The position numbers and the translations under genes were made by a program. 64,000 nt of DNA from Hygrocybe punicea (lineage: Eukaryota; Basidiomycota; Agaricomycetes; Agaricales; Hygrophoraceae): the NCBI GenBank assembly GCA_963556145.1, contig OY744462.1, forward strand, positions 7,998,001 through 8,062,000. Reading direction: 5' to 3'. Under the pieces are notes generated by a model. The model worked only from the letters and a program-made list of their open reading frames with translations. It was not told the DNA's origin and did no database searches. Below are positions 23,400 to 35,219 of this stretch, piece after piece (the stretch's first letter is position 1; each line of letters opens with the position of its first letter).

Positions 23400-25768
23400 C
23401 TGATCCAAATCTTGTGTCTTTCATGGCCGTCACTGCACACTGGATCGAACCAGAATTTGAAGACACACCCACTGGGAAAAAACGCCAGCTACGACTTAGA
23501 GCCGACTTGGTGGGATTTATACAAGTTCCAGGACGACATACCGGAGAGCATCTTGCTCATGCATTTCTGTACATTACAGACCGCCTAAAGATCACAGAGA
23601 AGGAATTTTCCTTTTTGTTTCTCAGTCAATTCTCTGACTTATTATCTTATAGATTGGATGGATAACCCTTGACAATGCAACAAACAATGACACCTTCATG
23701 TTTTCTTTGGATCGTGAGCTTCGTCGTCGAAAAATTAAGTTCCATAAGGTCCACCACCGCATCAGGTAAGTGACAATTGCCTGCACTTGCCTTCACTTCA
23801 TGTGTTGTATTCCAGATGCTTTCCCCACATTGTCAACCTCGCATGCAAAGCTGTGTTATCAGCAATTACCAACCCTGAATTTGCTGCTCCTGATGCTCCA
23901 GATTACACCCCAGAACAGGTTGCAGCATTCTTGGATGAGCTAGGTAGAGATCCTATTGCTACAATTCGATCTTTGATTAATGCAGTAGGTTTTTTATTTT
24001 TAATCTTTACTCTCTTTTAATATTCACTCTCTTTGTTCAGATACGAGCATCATCACTTCGTAGGCAGTATTTTGCAGCTGTTTTAAAGAGGCTTGATGCT
24101 CCGGACCTTCAATTACTTCATGATGTTGACACTAGGTGGTCTTCCACTCTGCTGATGATTGAGAGGGCTCTTCTTCTCCGTGATGTATGTATAGTACCAT
24201 TTTATAATTGTCTCTCGAGGATATTAAATTATATTTTAGGCCATTGAAACCCTCTTGGAGGATGATGAATTTAAAGACCTACGTAACAAGTATCCACTTG
24301 ATGATATGGACTGGGAAGCCCTTGAATCATACCGGGAGATTCTTCAAGTATTTGCATTGCATCTGTTGTTTCTAAAGCTAATTTCTCTTCTAGGTGCCAC
24401 ATGCCTTCCAACAGATCATCTCTCAAGAGAAGACGCCAACTCTATCCCATGCAATCCCTGCATATGAGGCTATGGCCATCAAATGGGAAGAGTACATTGA
24501 GGAACATCCTAATCTGAGACGGATTGTGGAAGCGGGTCTTGACAAGTTTGGCACTTACCAGGATCGTGTTGACTTGGTTCCAGCATATGTTCTAGCAATG
24601 GGTGTGTCTTTTTATCTCTTTTATATTGCAAGATGACTAATCTATATTCCAAGCTGTGGATCCATCACAAAAGCTTGATTTTTACCGGGAGAATATGCCT
24701 GAAAGATATGACTGGGCTAAGAGTCTTTTTATAAATGAGGTGAGTATAGGAATTATCATACTATTACTTCATAGTATTTATTTATCTGGCTGCTCTAGCT
24801 TCGTCCATACCAAGCTGTGGTGCAAGATGTCCAACCTGTACCTCCTCAGACTGCTGACCTGCAACCTCCTGATACACGACCAGCACGGCCACATGCAGGT
24901 GATATTCTTGGACTGAACCGGCCTCGGGTCCACACACTGCAACGCTCATTGGAGGTTGAAGTTGAACTGTATCTCAATGACATTGAGACAGGCACAAATT
25001 CCTTAACATATTGGCAGGCAAGTGAGCTGAAAATATTACAATTTTTATTGTTCATGAACACAAAAAGGAAAACCAACACCGATATTCAACAATATTTGCC
25101 CTTGCCATGGATATTCTACCCATCCAAGCATCACACAGGGTGCATGGTAGTATACTGTATAATGCAGTATGTTAAATTTATTGGACAAGTATACTAAATA
25201 TTGTTATCATATGGTTGCACACAGTATTCAAAGAGTATTCAAAATTATGATTCAATATTTCGAAACAAAGTACATTACCAGTATTGAATGGCAATTTTAC
25301 AATACTACTTCAATAATTTCAGTAAATGTCTTGTTATTCAAGCAGTATTCTAAAAGTGTCATTCAATACTAGTAATTTACTTTGTCTCAAAATATTGAAT
25401 CATCATTTTGAATACTCTTTGAATACAGTGTGCAACAATATGATAACAATATTCAGTATACTTGTCCAATAAATTCAACATACTTCATTACACAGTATGC
25501 TACCATGCACCCTGTGTCAGCTGTTCCTTGTGAGCGAGTTTTCTCTTCAAGCAAGGAGACAATGACTGCTTGTAGGAGTCGCATCTCTGCAGAGCTGATG
25601 GAGGCCTTACAACTCTTGAAGTTCTCTATTCGCCAAGGAAGAGGTCTAAATTTTACAAATGGTCTAGACTGGGCTGATGAGCTGCAGGAATTGGAATCAC
25701 TTGCAGATCTGCACCAAGGGACTCCTGAGGACATTCCCTCATTCATCAACAGCTTGACAAAGGCCTGA
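23400..25768 (+). pseudogene. hAT-family transposase, 5'-truncated and interrupted
   Basis: The frame begins inside the protein at FMAVTAHWIEPEF, followed by LVGFIQVPGRHTGEHLA, WITLDNATNNDTFM, CFPHIVNLACKAVL, LLHDVDTRWSSTLLMIERA and PAYVLAM. The C-terminal hAT dimerisation region has YLNDIETG, ALAMDILPIQAS and, after the insertion, VPCERVFSSSKETMTA ... ALQLLKFSI. This is the normal order for a fungal hAT transposase (RNase H-like core with the insertion domain, then dimerisation domain). The N-terminal BED zinc finger and 5' TIR are missing because the chromovirus remnant joins at about 23400. Introns of 50-60 bp are readable. A 383-bp MITE splits the dimerisation domain at 25131. Confidence 0.88.
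25134..25516. mobile_element. Foldback MITE with CACAG ends and 3-bp target duplication (CACTA-like)
   Basis: The element begins CACAGGGTGCATGGTAG and ends with the exact reverse complement. Almost the whole 383 bp pairs with itself (arms to about 25280 and from 25370). It is flanked by TCA at 25131-25133 and 25517-25519. Three-base duplications and CAC-ended repeats are characteristic of the CACTA/EnSpm superfamily, so that assignment is an inference from family rules. Removing the element and one TCA leaves the hAT reading frame continuous, which confirms the boundaries. Confidence 0.85.
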
Positions 25769-26024
25769 ACCTCAGCAAGTGGTTACCATGTCATATTAAA
25801 TGTATTAGTATGAAGTTATATGCTATATCTTTTCTATCATCATTACTGCACATAAGTTTAGTACACTAAAACAACAACATCACAAATTTTGAGGAATTTG
25901 GTGATGGTGTGGTAGCTCTCAAACAGCTCCATGAGCTCACAGCAGCACACAGAGCCGAGAATGGGGTAGATCAAGTGACCATTCTGACTGGACATGAGAC
26001 AGGATGGTGGGACGTGAGGGTAGG
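25769..26024. other. 3' flank of hAT transposase
   Basis: AT-rich, with no gene recognised. The hAT right terminal repeat should lie here but could not be identified without its partner. Confidence 0.35.
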
Positions 26025-26800
26025 GGTCAGTAAGATAAACACTAAAAATGAAAAAATGCACTTACATTTGCACCACCCTGCCGTAGACATTGGCGTTACA
26101 CCTCTCATAGCCATTCGGGTATTGGCGCTATGGCCTTGGATTGGGCTGGATTGGGTTCATGGACTGGCGTTGTTCGGCGCCGGTGTTGTGTTGGTACGTG
26201 GTGTGGACATGGGTGCCATGTAATTCAGTAAAATAAACACACAAAACAAAAAAAATGAACTTACATGTCATGGTGGACGCACCACCCTGCCGCATCCGCT
26301 GCCGCTGCACCTCTCATAGCCGTTGGAATGTTGGCGTTATGGCCTTGGATTGGGCTGCGATGTGTTCATCGACGGGCGTTGTTGTGCATGGTGTGGACAT
26401 GGGCGCCATGTAAGTCAGTAAAATAAACAAAAATGAAAAAAATAAGCTTACATTGGCAGCGCGGTGGATGCACCACCCCGCTGCATCCGCTGCCGCTGCA
26501 CCTCTCATAGCCGTTTGGATGCTGGCATTATGGCCTCGGATTGGGCTGCGATGTGTTCATCGACAGGCGTTGTTGTGCACTGTGTGGACATGGGCGCCGT
26601 GTAAGTCATTAAAATAAACACAAAAATGAAAAAATGAACCTACATTTGCAGCGCGGTGGACGCACCACCCCGCCGCATCCGCTACCACTGCACCCATTTG
26701 GACGCTGGCGTTATGGCCTCGGATTGGGCTGCAGTGTGTTCACAAGCGGGCATTGTTGGGCGCCGGTGTTGTGTTAGTATGCGGTGGGGGCATAGGCGCT
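26025..26800 (+). repeat. Tandem repeat, unit about 190-210 bp, four copies
   Basis: The units are recognised by CACCTCTCATAGCC (near 26099, 26308 and 26499, degenerate near 26690), ATTGGGCTGCGATGTGTTCA, and AGTAAAATAAACACAAAAAT. Copies are similar, with small insertions. No gene was recognised. Confidence 0.8.
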
Positions 26801-27869
26801 GTGTAAGACGGTGGAGAGGGGGAACGGGCTGTGGTAGAAGGAATTGCCTTTTTAGGACTCCAAGCCATGGCTTGAGCCGGAGCCAAGCCGTAGCCAGCCG
26901 AAGCCGTTCCTTGCTGACAGCTCGGCTTGGCTAAATAAGCTGTAAATAGTAGAAGCCGGCAGAAGCCGAGCCGGAGCTGAGCCGAGCCGCGCCGTGGCAA
27001 CACTACCTTGGGCAGTGGTGGGTGGTGAGGCCGAAAGGAGTCGTCTCGCGAGAAAAACCGGCAAAGAAGGGCAAAAAGAGGAGAAAGTCCAAAAAAGAAA
27101 GCATCAGTGAGTCGAAAACACTCTCATCACCACAATGGAGAGGTACCGAGGTACCACGATGGGGGCTCACGCAGGACTCGAGAGGTAAGATGGGATGGAT
27201 AGGATGATGGACTGACTACTACATCGGGAAGGCTACTAACTAGGTCAACCATGGGAACCTGGTCACGTGACTGGCAGGTCCCACTACTCCACCGCGAGTA
27301 CTCACACAGGTACCTGGGAGATAATATGTGACACCCAGATCCGTGAGTATTTCAGACAACAGGTAAATGGTACTCACGAGTAAGATACCCACAAGTTTTC
27401 CCACGGGTTACCCAGAGTCGTGACATGCCTTAAGGTGTGCTTGCTGACCTCTGAAGTAGGCATAGCAGATGGTGGGGGCAGTGGAGGGTGGAGTGGCGGA
27501 AGGTGGAAGGTGGGGAAGCTGGAAAACAAGGTGGATTTCTTTCTGTGTTTGCTAACCATAGTAGGTGCCAAGGAATGGCGGGATTTCAAGTGAGGGTTTG
27601 GGGGCCCCCAGAATGTACATACATTTTCATTCCTGTTGATAAGCGGGACCGTCTTTGCTGAATCATCTTTCCTGCAGATTTCTCCCCATCACCCCCCCAA
27701 TTTACCAGTGAAAAGCTGCCTGCAAGCCCCGCAGGGTGAAAAAAAGACCATCTGAGCTTGCGGCAAGACGTCCCAGCTCATTTCAGAATGGTTCCTTTTT
27801 TCTTTCTTTCTTTTTCTTTTTTTCTTTCTCATCCCTTCCCTCTCCCGCCTTCCCTCTCCCGCCAGCTCC
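26801..27869. other. Repeat debris rich in AGCCGAGCCG words
   Basis: At 26860-26995 the words AGCCGAGCCG, GGCTTGGCT and AAGCCG recur. A related but different patch occurs at 50245-50345 together with the shared word AAAAAGGCAATT, suggesting one low-complexity transposon family. At 27250-27420 GGTACC/ACCTGG/TACTCAC words recur. Positions 27780-27840 are polypyrimidine. No gene was recognised. Confidence 0.4.
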
Positions 27870-28690
27870 ATGATGGGCCCCACATGACCCCGCACCTCAT
27901 TCAGACTCAGAACGAGGTGCCTGATGGCCCCAGACGCTGTCATCACACATCGGACCCCCAAACTTCGCTCTGCACCCACAAAATGTGCCCTCCCCCTTTC
28001 CCAACACCTCTCACCCCCTCCCCCCTCCATTGTTGACCACGATGGTCCCCGCACGACCCTCGCACCTTGTTCAGACTCAGAACGAGGTGCGTAATGGCCC
28101 CAGACGCCATCTTTGTGCATCCAACTGCTCTGCACCCCAAAATGCGCCCTCCCCCACCCCCAACATCTCCCACCCTCCGTTTTCGACCACGATGGACCCC
28201 ATATGATGTCACGCACTCCGTTCCAAGTGGGAATAAGGTGCATGATGACCCAGTCACCGTCTTTTTGGAACAGTTCGTTTTTTTTCTTCTTTATATCTTT
28301 CTTTTTCTCATCCCTTCCTCTCCCGCCAGCTTCCTCTTCCTTTTCGACCACGACGGACCCTGCACGACCCCCCACACCTCGTTCAGACTCAGAATGAGGT
28401 GTATGATGGCCCCAGACGCTGTCTTTGCGCACCGGACCCCCAAACTGCACCCTCCCCCACTCCTAACACCTCTCCCCTCCGTTTTCGACCACGACGGACA
28501 CCACATGATGTCACGCACCCCATTCCGAGTGGGAACAAGGTACATGATGGCCCCAGATGCTGTCTTCATGCATCGGACTGCTCTGCACCCCAAAATGCAC
28601 CCTTCACTGTATCCCTAAACCAGCACCCTCCATGCCATCCTCCCTCCTGTCCCCATTTTCAACCACAGTAGGCCCTGCATGCCCTGTACC
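27870..28690 (+). repeat. Tandem repeat, unit about 150-160 bp, about six copies
   Basis: Units begin at CCACGATGG variants near 27870, 28035, 28188, 28347, 28489 and 28661. They contain TTCAGACTCAGAACGAGGTG and TGATGGCCCCAGACGCTGTC followed by a C-rich stretch. Divergence is about 10-20 percent. The many ORFs across it on both strands are repeats of the same unit and not genes. Confidence 0.85.
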
Positions 28691-28815
28691 TTATTCCCAC
28701 TCAGTGGCCCCCCTGAATGCTGTTGTTACCCATAGTGTGTGGCTGCGAAGTTGATTACATAATATAAAATCACCATCAGATCTTCATTGATAACTCATTT
28801 CTGCTCACTTTCACC

Positions 28816-30523
28816 ATGCTTACAAGGTCGAAAACTCAGTTTCCTGGTGTTTACCAGGTGGTTCACCCTGTTGAGGAGCAAGACAAGCCTGAAGAACTAG
28901 AGGTCACCAATGATCTTGAAGGAGAGCAACAAACATGGCTCGAAACCACTCAGCAAGACGATGATGACAACATCCATATGTCAGATGTCCGTGGAACTCT
29001 TCTCCAGGCTTCCAAGGGTGTAACTGAAGGGACTGACAGGGAGTACCAGAGGTGAGCAGTGTTTTACATGTTGTTTTCAGTAAGATTATACTGAAGCATG
29101 TAGGCTGATGAAACAATGCAAGCATTTCCTTGTTTCCAGTAAACTCCTCAAGGAAGGTGAACCTTTTTTCACATCAAAGCCAAGCGAAGATGCCCCATGG
29201 CATATAGCTTCTTGGATCATGAATCAGTATGGTTATTTTGCCTACTTCGACCAAGTTTGATACACATTAGCTGACCAATTGGGTAGGTGTGATGAGATAC
29301 TGCTGTATGGATCAAAAAGACCACCTACAGCTGAGCGTGATACATACTCACATGCACAGAAGATGCGAGCAGCAATGACTTATGCATTTGGACGTCTCCA
29401 TGGCCTTGGTTCAACACCATGGCATGTAAGTGAGAGCTCCGGAGTGATGTTTGGAAACCCCTCTGTGTCCAATGTCGTGTCAAGTTACATGGTCAGCCTT
29501 CACAGAAGAAAAGTATGTTAATTGCCTCTCTTCATGATCTTGTTGTTGAGACCAGCTTGTGTGATAATAATAAGGTCAAATCAGGAGAAACCTCCACCAG
29601 TGCATGGGCTCTCACCTCTGTAAGTTAGCACACCACATCTTCACAGAAATATTACTCATGCATGTTTTAGGAAATGCTCAAGAAGTTGTATAAGTTCAAT
29701 TGCCAGATTGATGTCTGGGCTATTAAAGACTATGCCCCTGGCTCTCACACACAACAACAAGGCTCAGTTGGCACCTGGGGTGGTGGTCGGACTCGTCGTC
29801 TTCTGCAAGCGGCCTATACCATTGCATTTTTATGCTTGTTGCGCTTTGACGAAGTGTTGAAGATTCAAGCACATGACATTGAGCTTGATGTTTCAAATCC
29901 AAGCCGCTTCAAGCTCACTTTACCCTTTCAGAAGACTGACCAATTTGGAGGTGGGCATTTGTTTCTGATAGGAGGATACCTGCTTGTGACTCACCTCCTT
30001 TATCAGAGATTCAATCATTTGTGCTACATGCTCTGTCTGCCTCAGAGGCACATATCTGCCCAGTCCGTGCCCTTGCAGAGTGGTTGGTGGAGTCTAACAT
30101 CACAGACGGTTACATATTTCGCAAGATTTCTTCTGGTGACCGTGTTGCTGAGGCCAACTGCCCTATGGCATGTGCATACTTTCTTAGTATCCCACAAGCT
30201 GACAAAACATGAGCAGACCTCAGAACAATTCCTGGAATTGTTCCGGAACAATCTGCTTGATGTTGGTGTTGACCCTTATCCATATGGAACTCATTCCTTC
30301 CGGCGTGGTGGTTGCCAATACCTGTCATCAGAGTGCCGATGGCCTATCCGCCGTATTTGTGAGTGGGGAGGATGGAGCACAGAGTTCACACACTTGACCA
30401 TTGTCAAGTACCTCATCTCATAGAATGACAATCCCACAGAGAAGAGGGAAGATTTTTTCAATCCTGACTGTCTGCCAACAGTCAAGTGCCCTACTTGTGG
30501 AAGAACATGTGGTTGTGCATGAG
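28816..30523 (+). pseudogene. Degenerate tyrosine recombinase (Crypton-like/DNA breaking-rejoining enzyme)
   Basis: Exons read from MLTRSKTQFPGVYQVV through an N-terminal core-binding helical domain (THSHAQ-type segment YSHAQKMRAAMTYAFGRLHG) to a catalytic domain. The catalytic domain has LLRFDEVLKI (first catalytic Arg), LPFQKTDQFGG (Lys), YGTHSFRRGGCQYL (His-x-x-Arg), CEWGGWS (Trp) and IVKYLIS (the nucleophilic Tyr). The set R-K-HxxR-W-Y is complete in sequence. In-frame stops after FDQV (near 29258) and after KYLIS (30421) show decay, and the Cys-rich tail CPTCGRTCGC lies beyond the second stop. It converges with the SAP-like gene 213 bp away. No terminal repeats were found, which fits Cryptons, which lack them. 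Confidence 0.7.
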
Positions 30524-30735
30524 CTTGATATTGCTAGCAAATTATAACATGCCTCCACCTTTTCTACCCCTTAGTTCTGTAGTTGTAACAATGTTTGATG
30601 TTGCCTGACTATTTGATTATTCTAGTTCTTGTGATAAAATTTCAGACTGAGATAAACAAAAGTCACATATTTTGAACTATAAACTAAGTATTGGCTGCAT
30701 GCAATGTAAAGTAATGATGAGTAATAGCTGACAGA

Positions 30736-32669
30736 TCACTCATGACAAATGTCTGAGAAACGAGGGCCATACTCCCTTTGTGCTTGCACTACAATCTCTT
30801 GATGCCTGGCCACTCGTTGCTTTCGGAGTTGTTGGGTGATGGTTGTGGAGGTCATTTGGTTGCCATTTGGCTGACAAAACTCCCTCCAGAAATCTTCCGG
30901 TGTCCTCTCCCGGTAACACTCAACGACAACCTGGAATCTCAAGTTCATGGCACTGATAACACCAGCAAGTAAGTATTTACCTTCCATTCAAACCATTTTC
31001 CTTTAGTTCCTTTCCACTGATCTTTTTTGCCATACTTGTATAGTTCAGGCCAATATGACACAGGGATAGGGTGGCCACCAACAACCAGGGGGGATTTCCC
31101 ACACCAGTGTGGTGTTGTATCATCCCACATGCTGTTGAGACGTGGGATGTCATCAGCAAATGAGATGGCAGGTGGGTCCGGGATGTCATCCCCCAAAATT
31201 TGAAGTGCTGTGCCATTTCCGAGCACAAGCAAGCGCCCCGGAAATGACACCGGCACAGGCGGCAACCCACAGGATGGTGGCGAGGCACACGCCTGAGCCT
31301 GATTCGGTGACTCAAAGGCCCTACAAGAGCCATCAGACATTTGGGCTAGCATGGCCGACAGCTGTGCCTGCATTTGCCGAAGCAGGGAGCTGATGTCGTT
31401 TGAGGGCTGAATGAAGTCAGCATTGCGACATCACACAGCAATTGGCAGGTTACTCACAGCGGTGGCCCGCTCTACTGGCCCCAGCAGTTGCAATGAGGTG
31501 GAGCCAAACATGTCACACCCAGCTCCACCTGTTGTCACCGGGCCATTGCCTGCATTGGGGCACCGCTCACAATCACCCCCATTGTCAAGGGTGGTGGGCT
31601 CATAGGGAAACATACCCACTACTTTTCTTGCCTTCAGATGGCATGGTCAGAGGTGTGGTAGATCCAGGGGCAGTCACTCACCCATGGGATAACCTGGCGG
31701 ACTTCTTCAGCAGTCTGGGAATCCTTAGACCGCTCCGTTGGGAGGGCATGGATAACAGCCCCAGAACCATCAGGGAGGCCGTGGCCAAGTAGCGCCTCGC
31801 AGCACAGGGCCAATGGTTTGGCCTTGGACTTTCATGCCCCTGGCCTGAGTCCCTTATGTGAGCACTTCACGCCCGGCAGTAAACTGGATATGGAGGGAGG
31901 GCATGTGTTCCGAGTGAGGGGGAGCAGAGATCAGCAAGGGGGGCTCACCTATTACATGCATTTGCATCTCCACTGAATGTCTTGAGCCGCTCACGTAGCA
32001 CGGCTACGTTGCCCGACATGGGGAGGCAGAACTCCCAGCACCACTCTTTCAGAGTGGCCTTCGTCTGCCCATGCCTGTGGGACACAAAGCAGGATGGCAT
32101 GGCAGGGCCCCCCGATGAGAGAGAATGAGAATGAACAAAAAAAAGGTGAGCGGAGGTCCTGACACTCAAAACAGAAAAGAAACGGAGGGGAAAGGGACTC
32201 ACAGGGAGAGATGGCACACCTCATGTTGCCCATTCGCCCCCACCTGACCTGGGAACAGGATGGGCCCATCCTCGCTTGGCGGGGTGGGCGTCAATGACGA
32301 GGGCGGCTGCTCAGCACCACTGGCGCGGTTGGCACTCGCGCTTGGAGTCACCGTGGGTGTGTCCATTGTCAGGGACCTCCGGGAACAAGGCGCGTCAAGG
32401 CTGGGGAGGGAACTGGGACTTGAGGGGGGGAAGGCGAGGTGGAGGGAGAGGGCAAGGGCAAGGGCGAGGAAGGCGTTGGCAACTGAAATGAGGAGGCACG
32501 TGAGGATGCGGGTGGCGATGCCAATGAGATCGACGAAATTGGTGGGGACCTGAGGGGTGGGAGGGGCAGGAGCACTCATTGTCGTTGTCGTTGGAGAGGA
32601 GCTGGGGGGGTCATTGGTGAATGGCCTCGTTGGCGAAAGTGAGTGCCGTGGGTCCTCGCCATCGCTCAT
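30736..32669 (-). CDS. Uncharacterised SAP-like protein, multi-exon, possibly degenerate
   Basis: Segments on the minus strand appear to form one gene: a Ser/Pro/Thr-rich N-terminus (32669 to about 32199) with one hydrophobic stretch (LLISVANAFLALALALSL), then LKEWCWEFCLPMSGNVAVLR, which has the helix-turn-helix spacing of a SAP DNA-binding motif (about 32090-31985). The C-terminal part (31373-30736) carries FPGRLLVLGNG, WPELYKYGKKDQWKGTKGKW and the conserved ending RTPEDFWREFCQ ... ITQQLRKQR ... ARHQEIVVQAQREYG. The splice structure between 31945 and 31373 is not resolved. Convergent placement beside a tyrosine recombinase suggests both belong to one mobile unit, which is inference. Confidence 0.45.
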
Positions 32670-33369
32670 CCTAGTACTGGGGAGAGGAGTCAGCAGGGTT
32701 GAGAGCGAGGGAGGACAAGTGTGTTTGCTGGCTATTTGGCTGCCTTTGGCATCAAAGGCACGATCTCAGCCGAATCGGGATCAGTGCCTAAGTGAATCCT
32801 GGCGTTCTCTGGGTGACGGAACCATCTGTTCCCAGAGAGAAGTGGACCTGGGTCTTAGAAAATGTGTATTTGGTCACTCTTTGTCACACTTTTGGCCTAA
32901 TAAGGCTTGTGACTATCTTAGCAGTCTTCAAGCTGTCCGAACATCGTCGTGCTTGTTATGTTGTTGACCTCCTTGTGGTGCTCAAGTTATCTGGCCTTTC
33001 ACATGAACATAAATGGTCAGCCAAGTTCAGCAAGCAAAAGTTTGCTCTTCCCCCAGTGTCTACTGCAAGGGAACAAACCAATCCTAGAATCATCATCAGC
33101 TGCCACCAAGCCCATGAGGCACAAAAATAGATCCAAAAGGAAGGGGACGATGAGGGTAAGCGGCATGGGAAACTCGCTTGCATCGCTTATGCTCGCATGT
33201 TTCTCACGTGCGCAGCCACATTCTGCCACGTGAGGCATGCTTGAGCACTGCCCACGAGGCGAAGCTGACCTTCCCAACCTCCACCCAACCCCCAAACGAA
33301 CACACAGCCCCCAACAAGCCCCTCCCATCTCCCTCAGCTGACTGTTTGAGCTCAAACTCGAACGGTCTG
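32670..33369. other. Upstream region of SAP-like gene, no gene recognised
   Basis: The short ORFs here show no domain. The sequence leads into the 160-bp tandem array. Confidence 0.4.
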
Positions 33370-34340
33370 CCAAATTAGGTATTTTTTATTTCTTGCTTTC
33401 TTTACACTCACTGACCCATCTCCCTGCACTCCCCAGGCCCCACCACACCCAGAATCGACCCAACGGCCCCCCTCCATGCCCCTCCAACTTCCAGCGGCCG
33501 ACCGTTCAAGCCCAATCTCAAACAGTCTGCCAAAATAGGTAATATCCTTCTTTTTGTTACTTTGCTCTCTCTAACCCACCTCCCTCAGCTCCCCTGGCCC
33601 CACTACCACAGGCAAAGACCCTACGGCTCCCCTGCAAGCCCCTCCCACCTCCCACAGTTGAACATTCGAGCCCAATCTCAAATGTTTGACCAAAAAAGGT
33701 AATGTCTCATTTTTTGCTCATTTGGTCTCACTAACCCAGCTCCTCAAGCTGCCCTGGCCCCACCACACTTGGAATAGACCCCATGGCCCCCCTGCATGCC
33801 AATTCCACCTCCCTTGGCTGTCTGTTCGAGCCCAACTCGAATGTTTGGCTAAAACAGGTAAATTCTCATTTTTAGCTAATTTGGCCATACTAACCCATCT
33901 CCCTGCACTTCCCTAACCCCACCCAACTCCCAAGCGATTATACAGCCCCCCCTAAATGCCCCTCCCACCCCCTGCAGTTGACCGTTCAGCCAAAAAGAGG
34001 TAAATTTTGTTTTTTTGCTACTTAGGTCCACTACCCCATCTCCCCGCACTCCCCTGGCCCCACCACCACAGCAAATGACCATATGGCCCCCTGCAAACCC
34101 CTCCCATTTCCCATGGCCAAATGTTCAAGCCCACACTCGAACGTTTGGCCAAAAACAGGTATTTTCGCTTTTTTAGCTAATTTAGTGTCACTGACCTGTC
34201 TCCCTGCACTCTCCTGGCCCCACCACACCTGGCTTCAACCCCACAGCCCCCCCTGCAAGCCCCACCCATCTCCCATGGCTGAGCAATTGAGCCAAGACTC
34301 GAATGTTTGGCCAAAATAGGTATTTTTCTTTTTGCTACTT
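33370..34340 (+). repeat. Tandem repeat, unit about 160 bp, seven copies
   Basis: A core of the form TCGAACGTTTGGCCAAAATAGGTA recurs (shown here in consensus; each copy varies) with copies ending near 33376, 33534, 33697, 33857, 33999, 34159 and 34317. Between cores lie CTCACTAACCCATCTCCCTG and CCCTGGCCCCACCACA stretches. The spacing is regular at 158-163 bp, apart from one 142-bp interval. Confidence 0.85.
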
Positions 34341-35219
34341 AGGTCCCATTTCCCCATTTCGCCTCATTCGCTGCACAGTGATTCCCTCAGCCCCACCACT
34401 TCTGTACATGACTCTGTGTATTTAGTTGGCAGTAGTGAAGTTGTGTCATGAATAGATTATTATTTGAAAACATTTATATAAAATATCTCAACCAAACTCA
34501 ACATAAGCTGCAATTTAACATGTGTTTGACTTAGTTTGAGTTTTAGTTTGATTCTAAATAAATTTTTCACATGTTTGACGTGCCCAAATTTCGTATGTGA
34601 AATAGTGGACATGGTTCCACACGCCTCATGCAAGTTTGGTCACACAACAACCAAACATGACCAAATTCCTTTTATGTGGGGGAGAAAGAAAGCAATAATT
34701 GGCATTCAGCTGGCACATTTGCTTTGAAACATAAATTGGAAACTGCAAACACATTCTCCCCCACAATTTGAGCTATTGGTTGGCATTAAAAAATGTGAGC
34801 TTTGCAATGAAATGGTGCATCTATGAATTTGCTTGCTCACAAATTGGATCATTAGGAATCCTAACAATCATCCCCTTTATGAAGAAGTGGATGGGATTGA
34901 ATATATAAATGTTATGTGGGTGTTGGGTTCACCTGCATGCAATACTGGAGTGCTGATATTTAAGCCAGTTTATGAGTCAGAATGCCATGAGGGCCCCCAT
35001 AGTGACACAGAGAACAAACAAAAAACAACACTTTAGCCTATGTTTTTTCCCAACTCTCAACCACCACCGACCAACACACATGGACAAGCTGACCAGCCAA
35101 ATCCAGACTGCTAATGAATGGGGTGTGAAAGTCATGTATGTGGACAGCTTACAATGCAAATGCCTGCTCAGATAAGCAAAAATGTCTATCCTTGACCCAG
35201 ACATTCCACTGCTCTTCAG
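34341..35219. other. AT-rich stretch, no gene recognised
   Basis: Short fragments such as 34833-35036 might be eroded exons of the unit at 35220-37390, but no motif supports this. Confidence 0.35.

Noticed and set aside
26025..26800. CRISPR-like direct repeats
   Set aside because: The units are about 190-210 bp without unique spacers, and the genome is eukaryotic; this is a satellite-like array.
27689..28671. A 253-codon minus ORF and a 183-codon plus ORF
   Set aside because: Both are translations of the 155-bp tandem unit, show the unit period in protein, and have no splice structure or domain.
32260..32553. Plus-strand ORF in the SAP-like gene
   Set aside because: It is antisense to the Ser/Pro/Thr-rich N-terminal exon of the minus-strand gene and has no motif.
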